A DNA stretch of 64,000 bases from RYN-230 sp963844695 (GCA_963844695.1 CAWJPL010000010.1:124001-188000), one strand, 5' to 3'; counted from the stretch's first letter, positions 33,961 through 44,509 are shown. Notes: generated by a model not told the origin, from the letters alone. Numbers and translations: made by a program.

Positions 33961-36289
33961 ATGACGGAAAGCTTCCCGCGGCAGCAGGCCCGGACCAGGC
34001 GGTTCTCTCTCGGCGTTCCCCGTTCGTTCAAGGTCGCGCCCGACGGCCGCCGGGTCGCCTTCCTGCGCAGCCAGGGCGGCGCCGACCCGGTGACCTGCCT
34101 GTGGCAACTGCACGTGGATACGGGGAACGAGGAACTGCTGGCCGATCCGGCCTCGCTGGAGCCCGCCGGCGAGGACCTCTCCCCGCAGGAGAAGGCCCGC
34201 CGGGAGCGCACCCGGGAGCAGGCGGGGGGAATCGTCGGGTTCGCCACGGACCGGGCCATGAGCGTGGCCGCGTTCACCCTGGCCGGCCGGGTGTATGTGG
34301 CCGGCCTGCCCGATCCGACCCGCATCCCCAAGTCCGGTACCCGCGAACCCAGTGCCAGCGAACCCAGTACCAGCGAACCCAATGCCCGCGAACCCAATGC
34401 CAGCGAACCCGGCGCCCGCGAACTCGGGGCCCGCTCTCCTGCGATCGATCCCCGGCCCGACCCGACCGGCACCCGGGTCGCCTATGTCTGCGGCGGCGCG
34501 CTGCGCGTCATCGGGGTGGACGGCCGCGGGGACATCGCGCTGGCCGACCCGGCGGGTACCCCGGGGCTCTCCTACGGCCTGGCCGAGTTCATCGCGGCCG
34601 AGGAGATGGGCCGGATCCGCGGGTACTGGTGGGCGCCGGACGGAGCCAGCCTGCTGGTGGCCCGGGTCGACGAGACCCCGGTCCAGCGGTGGCACATCGC
34701 CGACCCGGCGAACCCGGATCGCCCGCCCGCCGCCGTGGCCTATCCGTCGGCAGGCACCCCCAACGCCGAGGTCTCGCTGCTGCTGGCCGGGCTGGACGGA
34801 CGCATCGGTGGCGGTGGACACCGGGGGCGCCGCCTTCCCGTACCTGGTCACGGTGAGCTGGGAGTCCGGCGACCCGCTGATCGTGGTGCTGAGCCGCGAC
34901 CAGCGGGTGATGCGGCTGCTCGCCGCGGACCCGGCGACCGGCGCGACGACGGTGCTGCGCGAGGACACCGACTCGCGGTGGCTGGAGATCGTGCCCGGGG
35001 TGCCCGCCCGGACCGGCGACGAGGAAGAACGGATCGCGTGGGTCGCGGACGCCGGCGGAGCCCGGCGGCTGCTCGTCGGCACCCCGGAGGAGCTGGCCCG
35101 GGGCACCAGGGCCGCGGTGACGCCGCCCACCATGCAGGTCCGCGAGGTCCTCAGCGTGGACGGCGCGACGGTGCTGTTCGCCGCCTCCGCGGCTGACCCG
35201 ACCGCGATCGGGCTGTGGCTGTACCGGGCGGGCGCCCTGGAGGAGATCAGCCCGCCCGGAGGCGTGCACACGGGCACCCGGTCCGGCGGCACCACCGTGA
35301 TCACCAGCCGCACGCTGGCCCACCCCGGACCGGAGGTCCGGGTCCTGACCGACGCTCCTGCCGCCGGGGGGCCGGGCCTGGCCGCCACCGGAGGGACCGG
35401 CCTGTCCGCCGCCGGGGGGCCAAGCCCGGCCGTCACCGAAGCAGCCCAGATCGCCGTGCTGGCCGAGACGCCGAACGTGCCGGTCCCGGATCCGGACCTG
35501 TTCGCGGCGGGGCCCCGGGAGATCCGCAGCGCGCTGCTGTTCCCGTCCTGGCACCAGCCGGGCACGGGCCGGCTGCCGGTCCTGCTCGACCCGTACGGCG
35601 GCCCGCACGCGCAGCGGGTGCTCTCGGCCCAGGGCGCGTTCCTCACTTCCCAGTGGCTCGCCGAGCAGGGCTTCGCGGTGCTGGTGGCCGACGGCCGGGG
35701 TACCCCGGGCCGGGGCCCGGGGTGGGAGCGGGAGGTCTGGCACGACCTGGCCGGGCCGGTGCTCGAGGACCAGGTCGAGGCCCTCCAGGCGGCCGCGGTC
35801 CGCCACCCCGACCTGGACACCAGCCGGGTCGCGATCCGGGGCTGGTCGTTCGGCGGCTACCTGTCCGCGCTGGCCGTGCTGCGCCGCCCGGATGTGTTCC
35901 ACGCGGCGGTGGCGGGCGCCCCGGTCACCGACTGGCGGCTGTACGACACCTGCTACACCGAGCGCTACCTGGGTCACCCGGACGATCAGCCGGAGGTGTA
36001 CGCGCAGTCCTCGCTGCTGGCCGACGCGCCCCGGCTGGCCCGCCCGCTGCTGTTCATCCACGGGCTGGCCGACGACAACGTGGTGGTCGCGCACACGCTG
36101 CGGATGTCCTCCGCACTGCTCGCCGCGGGGCGGGGCCACATCGTGCTGCCCCTGTCCGGGGTGACCCATATGACACCGCAGGAGGAGGTGGCCGAGAACC
36201 TGCTGCTGCTGCAGGTGGAGTTCCTGCGCGAGGCGCTGGGAATAGGCGGCCCGGAGGACGGTCCGGGTGAACGTCAGGACACGGTGTAG
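33961..36289 (+). pseudogene. S9 family prolyl oligopeptidase/dipeptidyl peptidase IV-like, frameshifted
   Basis: Residues 1-285 (ATG 33961) begin a DPP-IV beta-propeller (VPRSFKVAPDGRRVAFLRS, YGLAEFIAAEEMGRIRGYWW), and the remaining ~490 residues lie one frame on after a probable extra G at ~34806. The C-terminal hydrolase domain has RGWSFGGYLSALAVLRRP (Ser nucleophile), HGLADDNV (Asp) and SGVTHM (His). It cleaves dipeptides, probably after Pro, from peptide N termini. A 15-bp tandem repeat (34340-34435) encodes an xxSEP/xxREP linker in the propeller. With all catalytic parts intact, a sequence error is likely. Confidence 0.85.
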
Positions 36290-36434
36290 CGAGAGTCACA
36301 CGCAGCAGGCGACGCCACCCGGCCTAGTGGTGGTATGCATTTGAATAAAGTTTCAGTGCATGGCGCAGGCGGGTGCGGGGGCAGCCGGCAGACGCGGAAG
36401 CACCCCACTTAGCTCAAGGGCGGAGACGTCACCG

Positions 36435-37241
36435 ATGACGCAGGTAAGCCAGGCGCCGGAAAGAACCCGGGCGCAGATCCCGGACCGCACGCTGCGCAAG
36501 GACAACTGGCGGCGCGCGCCGATCATCACCGCGACACTGCTGACCATCTGGGTCGCGTACGCGACCGTCCGGGTCTTCATGGGTCACTGGTACTGGGTGC
36601 CGCAGTACCACTACCTGACCCCGTTCTACTCACCGTGCGTCAGCGGCGAGTGCGTGGCCGGCTCGTCCAGCCTGGGCACCTGGATCCCGGCCGTGCCGCC
36701 GATCATCCCGTACGCGTTCGTGTCGCTGCCGTTCGTGCTCGGGTTCCGGCTGACCTGCTACTACTACCGGCGCGCTTACTACCGGGCCTTCTGGCAGTCG
36801 CCCACCGCCTGCGCGGTCCGCGAGCCGCACGCCAGCTACAGCGGCGAGACGCGGTTCCCGCTGATCATGCAGAACCTGCACCGCTACTTCTTCTTCATGG
36901 CCCTGCTGATCTCGATCCTGAACACCTACGACCTGACGCAGGCGTTCCGCGGACCGGACGGCAACTTCGGCCTCGGGCTGGGCACCCTGATCATCTTGGT
37001 CAACGTGGTCTTCCTGTGGGCCTACACGCTGTCCTGCCATTCCTGCCGGCACATCACCGGCGGCAGGCTCAAGAACTTCTCCAAGCACCCGGCCAGGTAC
37101 TGGGCCTGGACCCAGATCTCGAAGCTGAACACGCGGCACATGCAGCTCGCCTGGATCACGCTCGGCACGCTGATGCTGACCGACCTGTACATCTTCCTGG
37201 TGGCCGCCGGGGTGTTCAGCGATCCGCGGATCTTCAACTGA
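36435..37241 (+). CDS. Succinate dehydrogenase membrane anchor subunit (Sdh1-type, diheme-like)
   Basis: A ~268-residue protein with about five membrane segments: APIITATLLTIWVAYATVRV, IIPYAFVSLPFVLGFRLTCY, NLHRYFFFMALLISILNTYD, LGTLIILVNVVFLWAYTLS and LAWITLGTLMLTDLYIFLVA. Several His residues (GHWYW, NLHRYF, SCHSCRH, NTRHMQ) are suited to bind heme. It precedes sdhA by 13 bp. This matches the large single anchor of the Mycobacterium Sdh1 operon, which transfers electrons to menaquinone. Start ATG 36435 (MTQVSQ) has GGAG upstream; a longer start is less supported. Family call rests partly on the operon. Confidence 0.82.
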   Translation: MTQVSQAPERTRAQIPDRTLRKDNWRRAPIITATLLTIWVAYATVRVFMGHWYWVPQYHYLTPFYSPCVSGECVAGSSSLGTWIPAVPPIIPYAFVSLPFVLGFRLTCYYYRRAYYRAFWQSPTACAVREPHASYSGETRFPLIMQNLHRYFFFMALLISILNTYDLTQAFRGPDGNFGLGLGTLIILVNVVFLWAYTLSCHSCRHITGGRLKNFSKHPARYWAWTQISKLNTRHMQLAWITLGTLMLTDLYIFLVAAGVFSDPRIFN

Positions 37242-37254
37242 GGCAGGCAAGGCA

Positions 37255-39174
37255 ATGACGGACATCGAACGGCTCCCCTACGACGTCGTGGTGATCGGGG
37301 CCGGCGGATCCGGCCTGCGGGCGGCGATCGAGGCCCGCCAGGCGGGCAAGAAGACCGCGATCATCTCCAAGTCGCTGTTCGGCAAGGCGCACACGGTCAT
37401 GGCCGAAGGCGGCTGCGCGGCCTCCATGGGCAACGCGAACCCCAACGACAACTGGCAGGTCCACTTCCGCGACACGATGCGCGGCGGCAAGTTCCTGAAC
37501 AACTGGCGGATGGCCGAACTGCACGCCAAGGAGGCGCCGGACCGGGTCTGGGAGCTGGAGGCCTGGGGCGCGCTCTTCGACCGGACCAAGGACGGCAAGA
37601 TCAGCCAGCGGAACTTCGGCGGGCACGAGTACCCGCGGCTGGCGCACGTCGGGGACCGGACCGGCCTGGAGATCATCCGGACCCTGCAGCAGCGGGTGGT
37701 GGCGCTGCAGCAGCAGGACGCGATCGACCACGGCGACCCCGAGGCCATGATCAAGGTGTTCTCCGAGACCACGATCACCCGGCTGATGCTGGACGCCGGG
37801 AAGATCGCGGGCGCGTTCGGCTACGTCCGCGGCACCGGCCAGTTCCTGCTGTTCGAGGCGCCGGCCGTGGTGCTGGCCACCGGCGGCATCGGCAAGTCCT
37901 ACAAGGTGACCTCGAACTCCTGGGAGTACACCGGGGACGGGCACGCGCTGGCCCTGCTGGCCGGGGCCAGCCTGCTGAACATGGAGTTCGTGCAGCTGCA
38001 CCCGACCGGCATGATCTGGCCGCCGTCGGTCAAGGGCATCCTGGTCACCGAGTCGGTCCGCGGTGACGGCGGCGTGCTGCGCAACAGCGAGGGCAAGCGG
38101 TTCATGTTCAACTACGTGCCCGACGTGTTCCGGGCCCAGTACGCGGAGACCGAGGAGGAGGCCGACCGCTGGTACACCGACCCGGACCACAACCGGCGGC
38201 CGCCCGAGCTGCTGCCCCGGGACGAGGTGGCCCGGTCGATCAACTCCGAGGTCAAGGAGGGCCGCGGCACCGAGCACGGCGGGGTGTTCCTGGACATCGC
38301 CTCCCGCCGCCCGGCCGACTACATCCTGCAGCGGCTGCCGTCCATGTACCACCAGTTCAAGGAGCTGGCCGACGTGGACATCACCAAGGAGCCGATGGAG
38401 ATCGGGCCCACCTGCCACTACGTGATGGGTGGCGTCGAGGTCGACCCGGACACCCAGGCGGCCAGCGTGCCCGGCCTGTACGCGGCGGGCGAGGTGTCCG
38501 GCGGCATGCACGGCTCCAACCGGCTGGGCGGCAACTCCCTGTCGGACCTGCTGGTGTTCGGCCGCCGGGCCGGGCAGGCCGCCTCGCAGCACGTGGACTC
38601 GGTCAGCGGGGCGCGGCCGGCGGTCAGCCAGGCGGAGCTGGACGAGGCGGTGTCCGAGGCACTGGCCCCGCTGGAGCGGGCGGGCGGCGAGAACCCCTAC
38701 GAGGTGCACGCGGCCCTGCAGCAGCTGATGACCGACCAGGTCGGGCTGATCAGGAACGAAGGCGAGCTGCAGAGCGCCCTGGCGGAGCTGGAGAAGCTCC
38801 GGGCCCGGGCGGCCCAGGTGAGCGTGGAGGGCGGCCGGGCCTACAACCCCGGCTGGCACCTGGCCCAGGACCTGCGCAACATGCTGCTGGTCTCGGACTG
38901 CGTGGCCCAGTCGGCGCTGGAGCGGCAGGAGTCGCGGGGCGGCCACACCCGCGAGGACTACCCGGAGATGTCGCCGGTCTGGCGCCAGGTCAACCTGGTG
39001 TGCACGCTCCCGGGCAGCGAGGACCAGGTGAACCTGGCCCGCCAGCCCGGTATCCCGATGCGCGAGGACCTGCTCAGCCTGTTCGAGCTGTCGGAACTGA
39101 AGAAGTACCTGACCGAGGGTGAACTGACCGGCGTGTCCGCCGGCTCGGCCGCCGCGCCGGAGGAGACGCGCTGA
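37255..39174 (+). CDS. sdhA: Succinate dehydrogenase/fumarate reductase flavoprotein subunit
   Basis: A 639-residue FAD protein: VVIGAGGSGLRAAIEARQAG (dinucleotide fold), KAHTVMAEGGCAASMGN (His for covalent FAD), ATGGIGKSYKVTSNSWEYTG, QLHPTGMIWP, VTESVRGDGGVLRN, TCHYVMGGVEVD and GSNRLGGNSLSDLLVFGRRA. It oxidises succinate in the TCA cycle on the cytoplasmic face of the membrane. The gene follows the anchor gene by 13 bp and its stop overlaps the sdhB start (TGATG). The C-terminal ~30 residues are divergent and Ala-rich. Confidence 0.97.
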   Translation: MTDIERLPYDVVVIGAGGSGLRAAIEARQAGKKTAIISKSLFGKAHTVMAEGGCAASMGNANPNDNWQVHFRDTMRGGKFLNNWRMAELHAKEAPDRVWELEAWGALFDRTKDGKISQRNFGGHEYPRLAHVGDRTGLEIIRTLQQRVVALQQQDAIDHGDPEAMIKVFSETTITRLMLDAGKIAGAFGYVRGTGQFLLFEAPAVVLATGGIGKSYKVTSNSWEYTGDGHALALLAGASLLNMEFVQLHPTGMIWPPSVKGILVTESVRGDGGVLRNSEGKRFMFNYVPDVFRAQYAETEEEADRWYTDPDHNRRPPELLPRDEVARSINSEVKEGRGTEHGGVFLDIASRRPADYILQRLPSMYHQFKELADVDITKEPMEIGPTCHYVMGGVEVDPDTQAASVPGLYAAGEVSGGMHGSNRLGGNSLSDLLVFGRRAGQAASQHVDSVSGARPAVSQAELDEAVSEALAPLERAGGENPYEVHAALQQLMTDQVGLIRNEGELQSALAELEKLRARAAQVSVEGGRAYNPGWHLAQDLRNMLLVSDCVAQSALERQESRGGHTREDYPEMSPVWRQVNLVCTLPGSEDQVNLARQPGIPMREDLLSLFELSELKKYLTEGELTGVSAGSAAAPEETR

Positions 39175-39962
39175 TGACCTACAAGGCAGCGCTGCGCGTG
39201 TGGCGCGGCGACGACGGCGACGGCCAGCTGACCGACTACACGGTCGAGGTGAACGACGGCGAGGTCGTCCTCGACGTGCTGCACCGGCTGCAGGCCACCC
39301 AGACCGGCGACCTGGCCATCCGGTGGAACTGCAAGGCCGGCAAGTGCGGCTCCTGCTCCATGGAGATCAACGGCCGGCCCCGGCTGGCCTGCATGACCCG
39401 GATGTCGGTCTACGCCGAGGACGAGACGCTCACCATCACCCCGCTGCGCACCTTCCCGGTGATCCGGGACCTGGTCACCGACGTGTCGTTCAACTACGCC
39501 AAGGCCCGGGAGATCCCGTCGTTCACCCCCGACCCCTCGATCGGGCTGGGCGAGTTCCGGATGCAGCAGGTCGACGTGCAGCGGTCCCAGGAGTTCCGCA
39601 AGTGCATCGAGTGCTACCTGTGCCAGAACACCTGCCACGTGATCCGCGACCACCCGGAGAACGAGCGCGAGTTCGCCGGCCCGCGGTTCCTGATGCGGAT
39701 CGCCGAGCTGGAGATGCACCCGGCCGACGAGGCTGACCGCCGGGAGATCGCCCAGGACGACTTCGGCCTCGGCCTGTGCAACATCACCAAGTGCTGCACC
39801 GAGGTCTGCCCGGAGAACATCAAGATCACCGACAACGCGCTGATCCCGATGAAGGAGCGGGTCGTCGGACGCAAGTACGACCCGCTGACCTGGCTCGGCA
39901 GCAAGATCGGGCGCCGGCCGCACCACGACACCCCGGCCGTCCCAGCAGGCCAGGACAGCTAA
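39174..39962 (+). CDS. sdhB: Succinate dehydrogenase iron-sulfur subunit
   Basis: A 262-residue protein with a ferredoxin domain (WNCKAGKCGSCSMEINGR and LACMT for [2Fe-2S]) and a C-terminal domain with CIECYLCQNTC and CNITKCCTEVCPENI for the [4Fe-4S] and [3Fe-4S] clusters. It links the SdhA flavin to the membrane quinone. Start ATG 39174 overlaps the sdhA stop. The operon ends at a perfect hairpin (39989-40018). Confidence 0.97.
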   Translation: MTYKAALRVWRGDDGDGQLTDYTVEVNDGEVVLDVLHRLQATQTGDLAIRWNCKAGKCGSCSMEINGRPRLACMTRMSVYAEDETLTITPLRTFPVIRDLVTDVSFNYAKAREIPSFTPDPSIGLGEFRMQQVDVQRSQEFRKCIECYLCQNTCHVIRDHPENEREFAGPRFLMRIAELEMHPADEADRREIAQDDFGLGLCNITKCCTEVCPENIKITDNALIPMKERVVGRKYDPLTWLGSKIGRRPHHDTPAVPAGQDS

Positions 39963-39988
39963 AACCCCAAATTCGCCGCAACGAAAAC

Positions 39989-40018
39989 CATCCCGGGCCG
40001 GTCCCCCGGCCCGGGATG
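39989..40018 (+). terminator. Terminator of the sdh operon
   Basis: A perfect 13-bp stem CATCCCGGGCCGG with its complement, around a TCCC loop, 27 bp after the sdhB stop. No T-tract follows, as is common in high-GC actinomycetes. Confidence 0.8.
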
Positions 40019-40051
40019 ACTCATGTCCGGGCCGCAAGTCGCGGGGCGCGG

Positions 40052-40085
40052 GGCCGCCACGCCCGCCGGAGCGGGCGTGGCGGCC
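40052..40085 (-). terminator. Terminator of the secreted propeller-like gene
   Basis: A stem of at least 14 bp (GCCGCCACGCCCGC with its exact complement) around CGGA, directly after the minus-strand stop at 40092. It stands back to back with the sdh terminator. Confidence 0.8.
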
Positions 40086-40091
40086 GCCCGG

Positions 40092-41269
40092 TCAGCCGCC
40101 GTACCGGAAGATGACGCCTTCGTCGATGCCGTTGCCGGTCGGGTCCAGCGAGCCGATCCCCCACACCGAGGTGGCGCCGGGAACCTGCGCGACTTCGCCG
40201 GCCGCGGCGTCGTACCCGGGCTCGGTCGGCACCGCCTGCTGGGTGAACCTCCCGCCGGCGTAGTGCACGAGATGCCCGGCCTGGGTAGTCAGGTCGGAGC
40301 CGGACAGCCACAAGCCGCCGGTCCCGTCCCCGGTCATCGTGTCCAGGTCGAGGCCGGTGTCCTTGGCCGCCCGGCTCCAGGTCTTGCCGTTCCAGTGCAG
40401 CAGCACGGTGCGCTGCGGCCCGGGCTCGCCGTTCAGGCTGCCGTCCGGCACCTCGTTTACCCACACGTTGGCCGCGCCGTGCGCCACGATGCCCCTCGGC
40501 GACCAGGCGGCGCCCTGCACCGGAGCGAGCTTGGGCAGCCGGACGGCGGCCCACTTCTTCCCGTTCCAGTGCATGGCGATGTAGGCCTGCTTCGGCCCGG
40601 ACTGGCCCGCGGTCGCCGTGGTCGGCCCCACCGCCCACATGTCGGTGGCCGAGACCACGCTGGCCCCGGCGGCCACGCCGGGGACGGGCACCGTCCGCCA
40701 GGTCTTCCCGTTGTAGTGCCGCAGCCACGGCGGCCCGAAGCCAAGCGTGTCCGGGGGGCCGGCTTGGTGCCCCACTGCCAGACGTCGTGACGGCCGAGGA
40801 CGTTCACGCCGAGCAGCGAGTCCGTGGCCGGCACCGTGACCGTCCGCCAGGCCGAGCCGTTCCACACCAGGCCCAGCGTCCTGGTCTTGGCCGGGCCGCT
40901 GACCTCCGGGAAGAACCAGGTGTTACCCGGTGACGAACTGCCCATGACGGCGTCGTTGACGGTGGCGCCGGCGAGGTTGCGCACGGACGGCGGCGGCGTG
41001 ACCGACGTCCACTGGCTACCGTTCCAGTGCTCGGCGAACAGCGACTGACTGCCCGACCCGGATACCCAGGCGTTGTCCGGCCCGGACACCGACACGCTCT
41101 GCAGGAGCGGGTAGTCCGGCGCCCCGAAGACCTCGCTGATGCCCCACCCCGGCGGGCTGGCCGCCTGGGCCGGGACGAGCCCGGCCACCAGGGTGAGCGC
41201 CGCGGCCGCGGCGGGCAGCGCCGCGCGCCAGGTTAATCCAGCCAGGCGCGGTAGCGAGCGAGCAGGCAT
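40092..41269 (-). pseudogene. Secreted protein with repeated WNG motifs (propeller-like), frameshifted
   Basis: ATG 41269 follows AGGGGATC and starts a clear signal peptide (RAALPAAAAALTLVAGLVPA then AQA). The mature protein has repeated blocks such as EHWNGSQW, LVWNGSAWRTVTVPA, HYNGKTWRTVPVPG, MHWNGKKWAAVRLP and LHWNGKTW, spaced ~60-70 residues, which suggest a beta-propeller. The frame changes at about 40750-40760 within a run of six G (plus strand); joining the halves gives one ~390-residue protein ending at 40092. Function is unknown; the fold suits binding or scaffolding at the cell surface. The break in a homopolymer points to sequence error. Confidence 0.78.
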
Positions 41270-41534
41270 GATGATCCCCTTTCCCCGTCCCCCCGGTTGC
41301 CGATATCAGAAAACTTTGTTGGCAGTACGGGACGAGCATGCCGGACGGCTCGGACACCGGAGATTGGGCCCCCCGCCCACGCCGGGTGGACCTCTCCATG
41401 ACCTCCTGGGCGCCGGCCCGGCCCCAGGGCGTCAGCATTCTTAACTGAATCTTTGACCAGCGCCGCACGGGGGCGCTGGGCAGGTCGAATAGGGTCAGAC
41501 AGGCTGCTGGATCCCACGGGGATGGAAGGTCCGG

Positions 41535-42581
41535 ATGTCCCATCTGACGTACCTCGAGGCTGGCGTGGTCGGCCTGATCCAGGGCGTGACCGAGCTCTTC
41601 CCGGTGTCCAGCCTGGGGCACAACGTGCTGATCCCGGCGCTGATCGGGGGGAGCTGGGCCAGCGACCTGAACGTGGCCCGGCCCGAGTCTCCCTACCTGG
41701 CTTTCATCGTGGGCATGCACGTGGCGACCGCGATCGCGCTGCTGATCTACTTCTGGCGGGACTGGGTCCGGATCATCGGCGGCTTCTTCACCTCGCTGGC
41801 GCATTGGCAGCGGTGGCACCCCCGGGTGGCCACCCGGGACGAGACCCTGGCCTGGATGATCATCCTGGCCACCATCCCGGTCGGGCTGGTCGGCCTGGTC
41901 GCCGAGCACACCTTCCGGGTCCTGTTCGGCAAGCCGATCCTGGCCGCGGTGTTCCTCATCGTGAACGGCCTCATCCTGTACTGCGGCGAGAAGTTCCGCC
42001 CGCGCGCCTCGGTCCGGGCCGACCAGGAGATCGCCGCCGAGCGGGCGGACGCGCTGGCGGCGAGACCGCCGGAACCGGACCCGGTGCCCGTCCCGGACGG
42101 GCAGCGGGCCGCGCGCCGCGCCGCCGCCCCCTCGGCCGGCCATCAGGCGATCCGCCAGGACGAGATCTCCCAGGCCCTGGCCTCCGACGAGCGGCTGGCC
42201 AGCGTCGGGTTCACCGAAGCCCTCATCATCGGGAGCTCGCAGATCCTGGCCCTGCTGGCGGGCATCAGCCGGGACGGGGTCACCATGGTGACCGGCATGG
42301 CCCGGGGCCTGTCCCGGGAGGACGCGGCCCGGTTCGCCTTCCTGCTCGCCACCCCGGTCATCCTGGCCGCCGGGGTGCTCAAGGTGCCCGACCTGACGGG
42401 GCCGCTCGGCCAGGGAATCCACGGCCAGATCCTGCTCGGCAGCGTGCTGTCCGGGGTCGGCGCGTACCTGTCCGTCCGGTTCCTGGTGCGCTACTTCCAG
42501 ACCCGCACCCTGTACCCTTTTGCGGTCTACTGTTTCGTGTTCGGCCTGCTCAGCGTGATCTACCTCGGCGCGATCAAGTAG
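41535..42581 (+). CDS. uppP: Undecaprenyl-diphosphatase UppP/BacA, first tandem copy
   Basis: A 348-residue integral membrane protein. LIQGVTELFPVSSLGHNVL near the N terminus and LLAGISRDGVTMVTGMARGL in the second half are the two catalytic re-entrant motifs of BacA (Glu, Ser, Arg). It dephosphorylates undecaprenyl pyrophosphate, recycling the lipid carrier for peptidoglycan, and confers bacitracin tolerance. A central hydrophilic loop of ~50 residues is longer than in E. coli. A close paralogue follows 85 bp downstream. Confidence 0.94.
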   Translation: MSHLTYLEAGVVGLIQGVTELFPVSSLGHNVLIPALIGGSWASDLNVARPESPYLAFIVGMHVATAIALLIYFWRDWVRIIGGFFTSLAHWQRWHPRVATRDETLAWMIILATIPVGLVGLVAEHTFRVLFGKPILAAVFLIVNGLILYCGEKFRPRASVRADQEIAAERADALAARPPEPDPVPVPDGQRAARRAAAPSAGHQAIRQDEISQALASDERLASVGFTEALIIGSSQILALLAGISRDGVTMVTGMARGLSREDAARFAFLLATPVILAAGVLKVPDLTGPLGQGIHGQILLGSVLSGVGAYLSVRFLVRYFQTRTLYPFAVYCFVFGLLSVIYLGAIK

Positions 42582-42666
42582 CGCTTTTCAGCCACGGCTT
42601 TTCCGTACGATGGGTCCTGCCCGCAGGGCGCCCGCTCCCTGGCACCCCGCAGACCGAAAGGCTTCC

Positions 42667-43690
42667 ATGACCCACCTGACCTACCTCGAGGCTGCCGTCG
42701 TCGGGCTGATCCAGGGGGTGTCCGAGCTCTTCCCGGTGTCGAGCCTGGGGCACAACGTGCTGATCCCGGCGCTGATCGGGGGGAGCTGGGCCAGCGACCT
42801 GAACGTGTCCAAGGCGAACTCGCCCTACCTGGCCTTCATCGTGGGCATGCACGTGGCGACCGCGATCGCGCTGCTGATCTACTTCTGGCGGGACTGGATC
42901 CGGATCATCGGCGGCTTCTTCAGCTCGATCCGCCACCGCGAGGTCCAGACCCGTGACCAGCGGCTGGCCTGGATGATCATCCTGGCCACCATCCCGGTCG
43001 GCCTGGTCGGCCTGGTCGCCGACAAGCCCTTCCGGGAGATCTTCGGCCGGCCCATCGTGGCCGGGGTGTTCCTGATCATCAACGGCGTGATCTTGTACTG
43101 CGGCGAGAAGTTCCGCCCGCGGTCCTCGGTCCGCGCCGACCAGGAGATCGCCGCGCAGCGGGAGGAGGCGCTGGTGTCCGCGGGCGCGCGCCGCCCGCCG
43201 GGACCCCCGGCGCCGGGGATGGCCCGGCAGGCCCGGCACGCTTCGGGCCAGCAGGCCGTGCGGCAGGAGGAACTCGTGCAGGCCGATCCAGGCCGACGAG
43301 CGGCTGGCCGGGATGGGCTGGCTGCGGGCCCTGTTCATCGGGGCCTCGCAGATCCTGGCGCTGCTGGCCGGGATCAGCCGGGACGGGGTATCCATGGTGG
43401 CTGGCATGAACCGGGGCCTGTCCCGGGAGGACGCGGCCCGGTTCGCGTTCCTGCTCGCCACCCCGGTCATCCTGGCCGCGGGCGTGCTCGAGCTCCCCAA
43501 GCTGACCGGCCCGGACGGACAGGGCATCCACGGGCAGATCCTGCTGGGCAGCATCCTGTCCGGGGTCGGCGCGTACCTGTCGGTCCGGTTCCTGATGCGC
43601 TACTTCCAGACCCGCACCCTGATCCCGTTCGCGATCTACTGCTTCGTCTTCGGCCTGCTCAGCGTCATCTACCTGGGCGCCATCAAATAG
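42667..43690 (+). pseudogene. uppP: Undecaprenyl-diphosphatase UppP/BacA, second tandem copy, frameshifted
   Basis: Nearly the same protein as the copy at 41535 (long shared DNA and protein segments such as SSLGHNVLIPALIGGSWASD). The frame is open from ATG 42667 to the variable central loop and then shifts at ~43287; the second half (IGASQILALLAGISRDGV onward) is in the next frame to 43690. Deleting one G at GCCGATCC restores the expected text. Catalytic motifs are intact in both parts. Either this copy is decaying, as allowed by the first copy, or the base is a sequence error. Its 3' end overlaps the TetR gene end by 8 bp. Confidence 0.85.
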
Positions 43691-44408
43691 CCGGCGTGCC
43701 GGGGCCGGCACCGCGGCCGACGGTCAGCCCGGGTTGGCCGCTGCCGGCGGGGATGGACCTGCTGAGGGCGTCGAGGATGACGGTAAGCCCGATTTCGAAC
43801 TCGTCGCCGAAGTCGTAGCCGGGCCGGAGGATGTGCTCGGTCGCGATCTCGGCCAGGTAGGGGTACTCGCCGGCGAATTGCTGCATCATCGCTCCGGCGG
43901 ACTCGGTGACGGTCTCCGCGCTGAAGGGCAGCGCGGCCTCCTGGAGCGCGAATCCGTAGATGTAGCTGTCCAGCAGGGCGTAGGCGTGGGCGGTCATGGC
44001 CACGGAGAAGCCCGCGGCGCGCAGCACGCCGAGGGTCGCGTCATGATGGCGCAGCGTCGCCGGGCCGGGATTGGCTCGTGACTCCATCAGCCCGATCGCC
44101 CAGGGGTGACGTCGCAGCGCACGGCGGGCCGAGTGGGCCCGCAGGCGCATCTGCGACCGCCAGTCGCCGCCGGACGCCGGCAGCTCGATCTCGCTGAAGA
44201 CGAGGTCGACGAGGCCGTCGAGGATCTCGTCCTTGCCGGCGACGTAGTGGTAGAGCGACATCGGCTTGACGCCGAGCTCGCTGGCGAGCGAGCGCATCGT
44301 CAGCGCCCCGATACCCGAGGCGTCGGCGACCGCGACGGCGCCGCGCAGCACCCGCTCCCGGCTGAGCGGAACACGCCCGGCCGGCCTCTCGCTCACTGAC
44401 TCCGACAT
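43683..44408 (-). CDS. TetR-family transcriptional repressor (TetR_C type)
   Basis: A 241-residue protein. Residues ~15-65 form the helix-turn-helix (RERVLRGAVAVADASGIGAL, TMRSLASELGVKPMSLYHYV). The C-terminal part matches the TetR class with HPWAIGLMESRANPGPATL and YGFALQEAALPF. It is divergent from the reductase gene, and an inverted repeat with 13-bp perfect arms fills the shared promoter region (44432-44470), so it very likely represses both. Confidence 0.93.
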   Translation of the reverse strand: MSESVSERPAGRVPLSRERVLRGAVAVADASGIGALTMRSLASELGVKPMSLYHYVAGKDEILDGLVDLVFSEIELPASGGDWRSQMRLRAHSARRALRRHPWAIGLMESRANPGPATLRHHDATLGVLRAAGFSVAMTAHAYALLDSYIYGFALQEAALPFSAETVTESAGAMMQQFAGEYPYLAEIATEHILRPGYDFGDEFEIGLTVILDALSRSIPAGSGQPGLTVGRGAGPGTPAI

Positions 44409-44431
44409 CCCGCTCCCAGGGTCATGGCCAT

Positions 44432-44470
44432 TTCGTACTTAGTACTGTACCGTGACTTACTAAGTACGAA
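44432..44470. promoter_or_regulatory. TetR operator pair in the divergent promoter
   Basis: Perfect 13-bp arms TTCGTACTTAGTA and TACTAAGTACGAA separated by 13 bp. Each arm region contains a near-palindrome (GTACTTAGTAC; TTACTAAGTAC), consistent with two repressor dimers. It lies between the TetR start (44408) and the reductase start (44510). Confidence 0.85.
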
Positions 44471-44509
44471 CGAGCGGGTCACGCATCAGCAGCCCGGAGA
44501 GTAGCGGTC

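Noticed and set aside
32661..34472. A minus-strand open frame of 920 codons joining mshB, DUF6113 and flavin reductase
   Set aside because: The mshB end is displaced by a frame change; the true TAA is at 32948. The part upstream of 33902 is antisense to the S9 peptidase. Only the DUF6113-flavin reductase continuity remains a real question.
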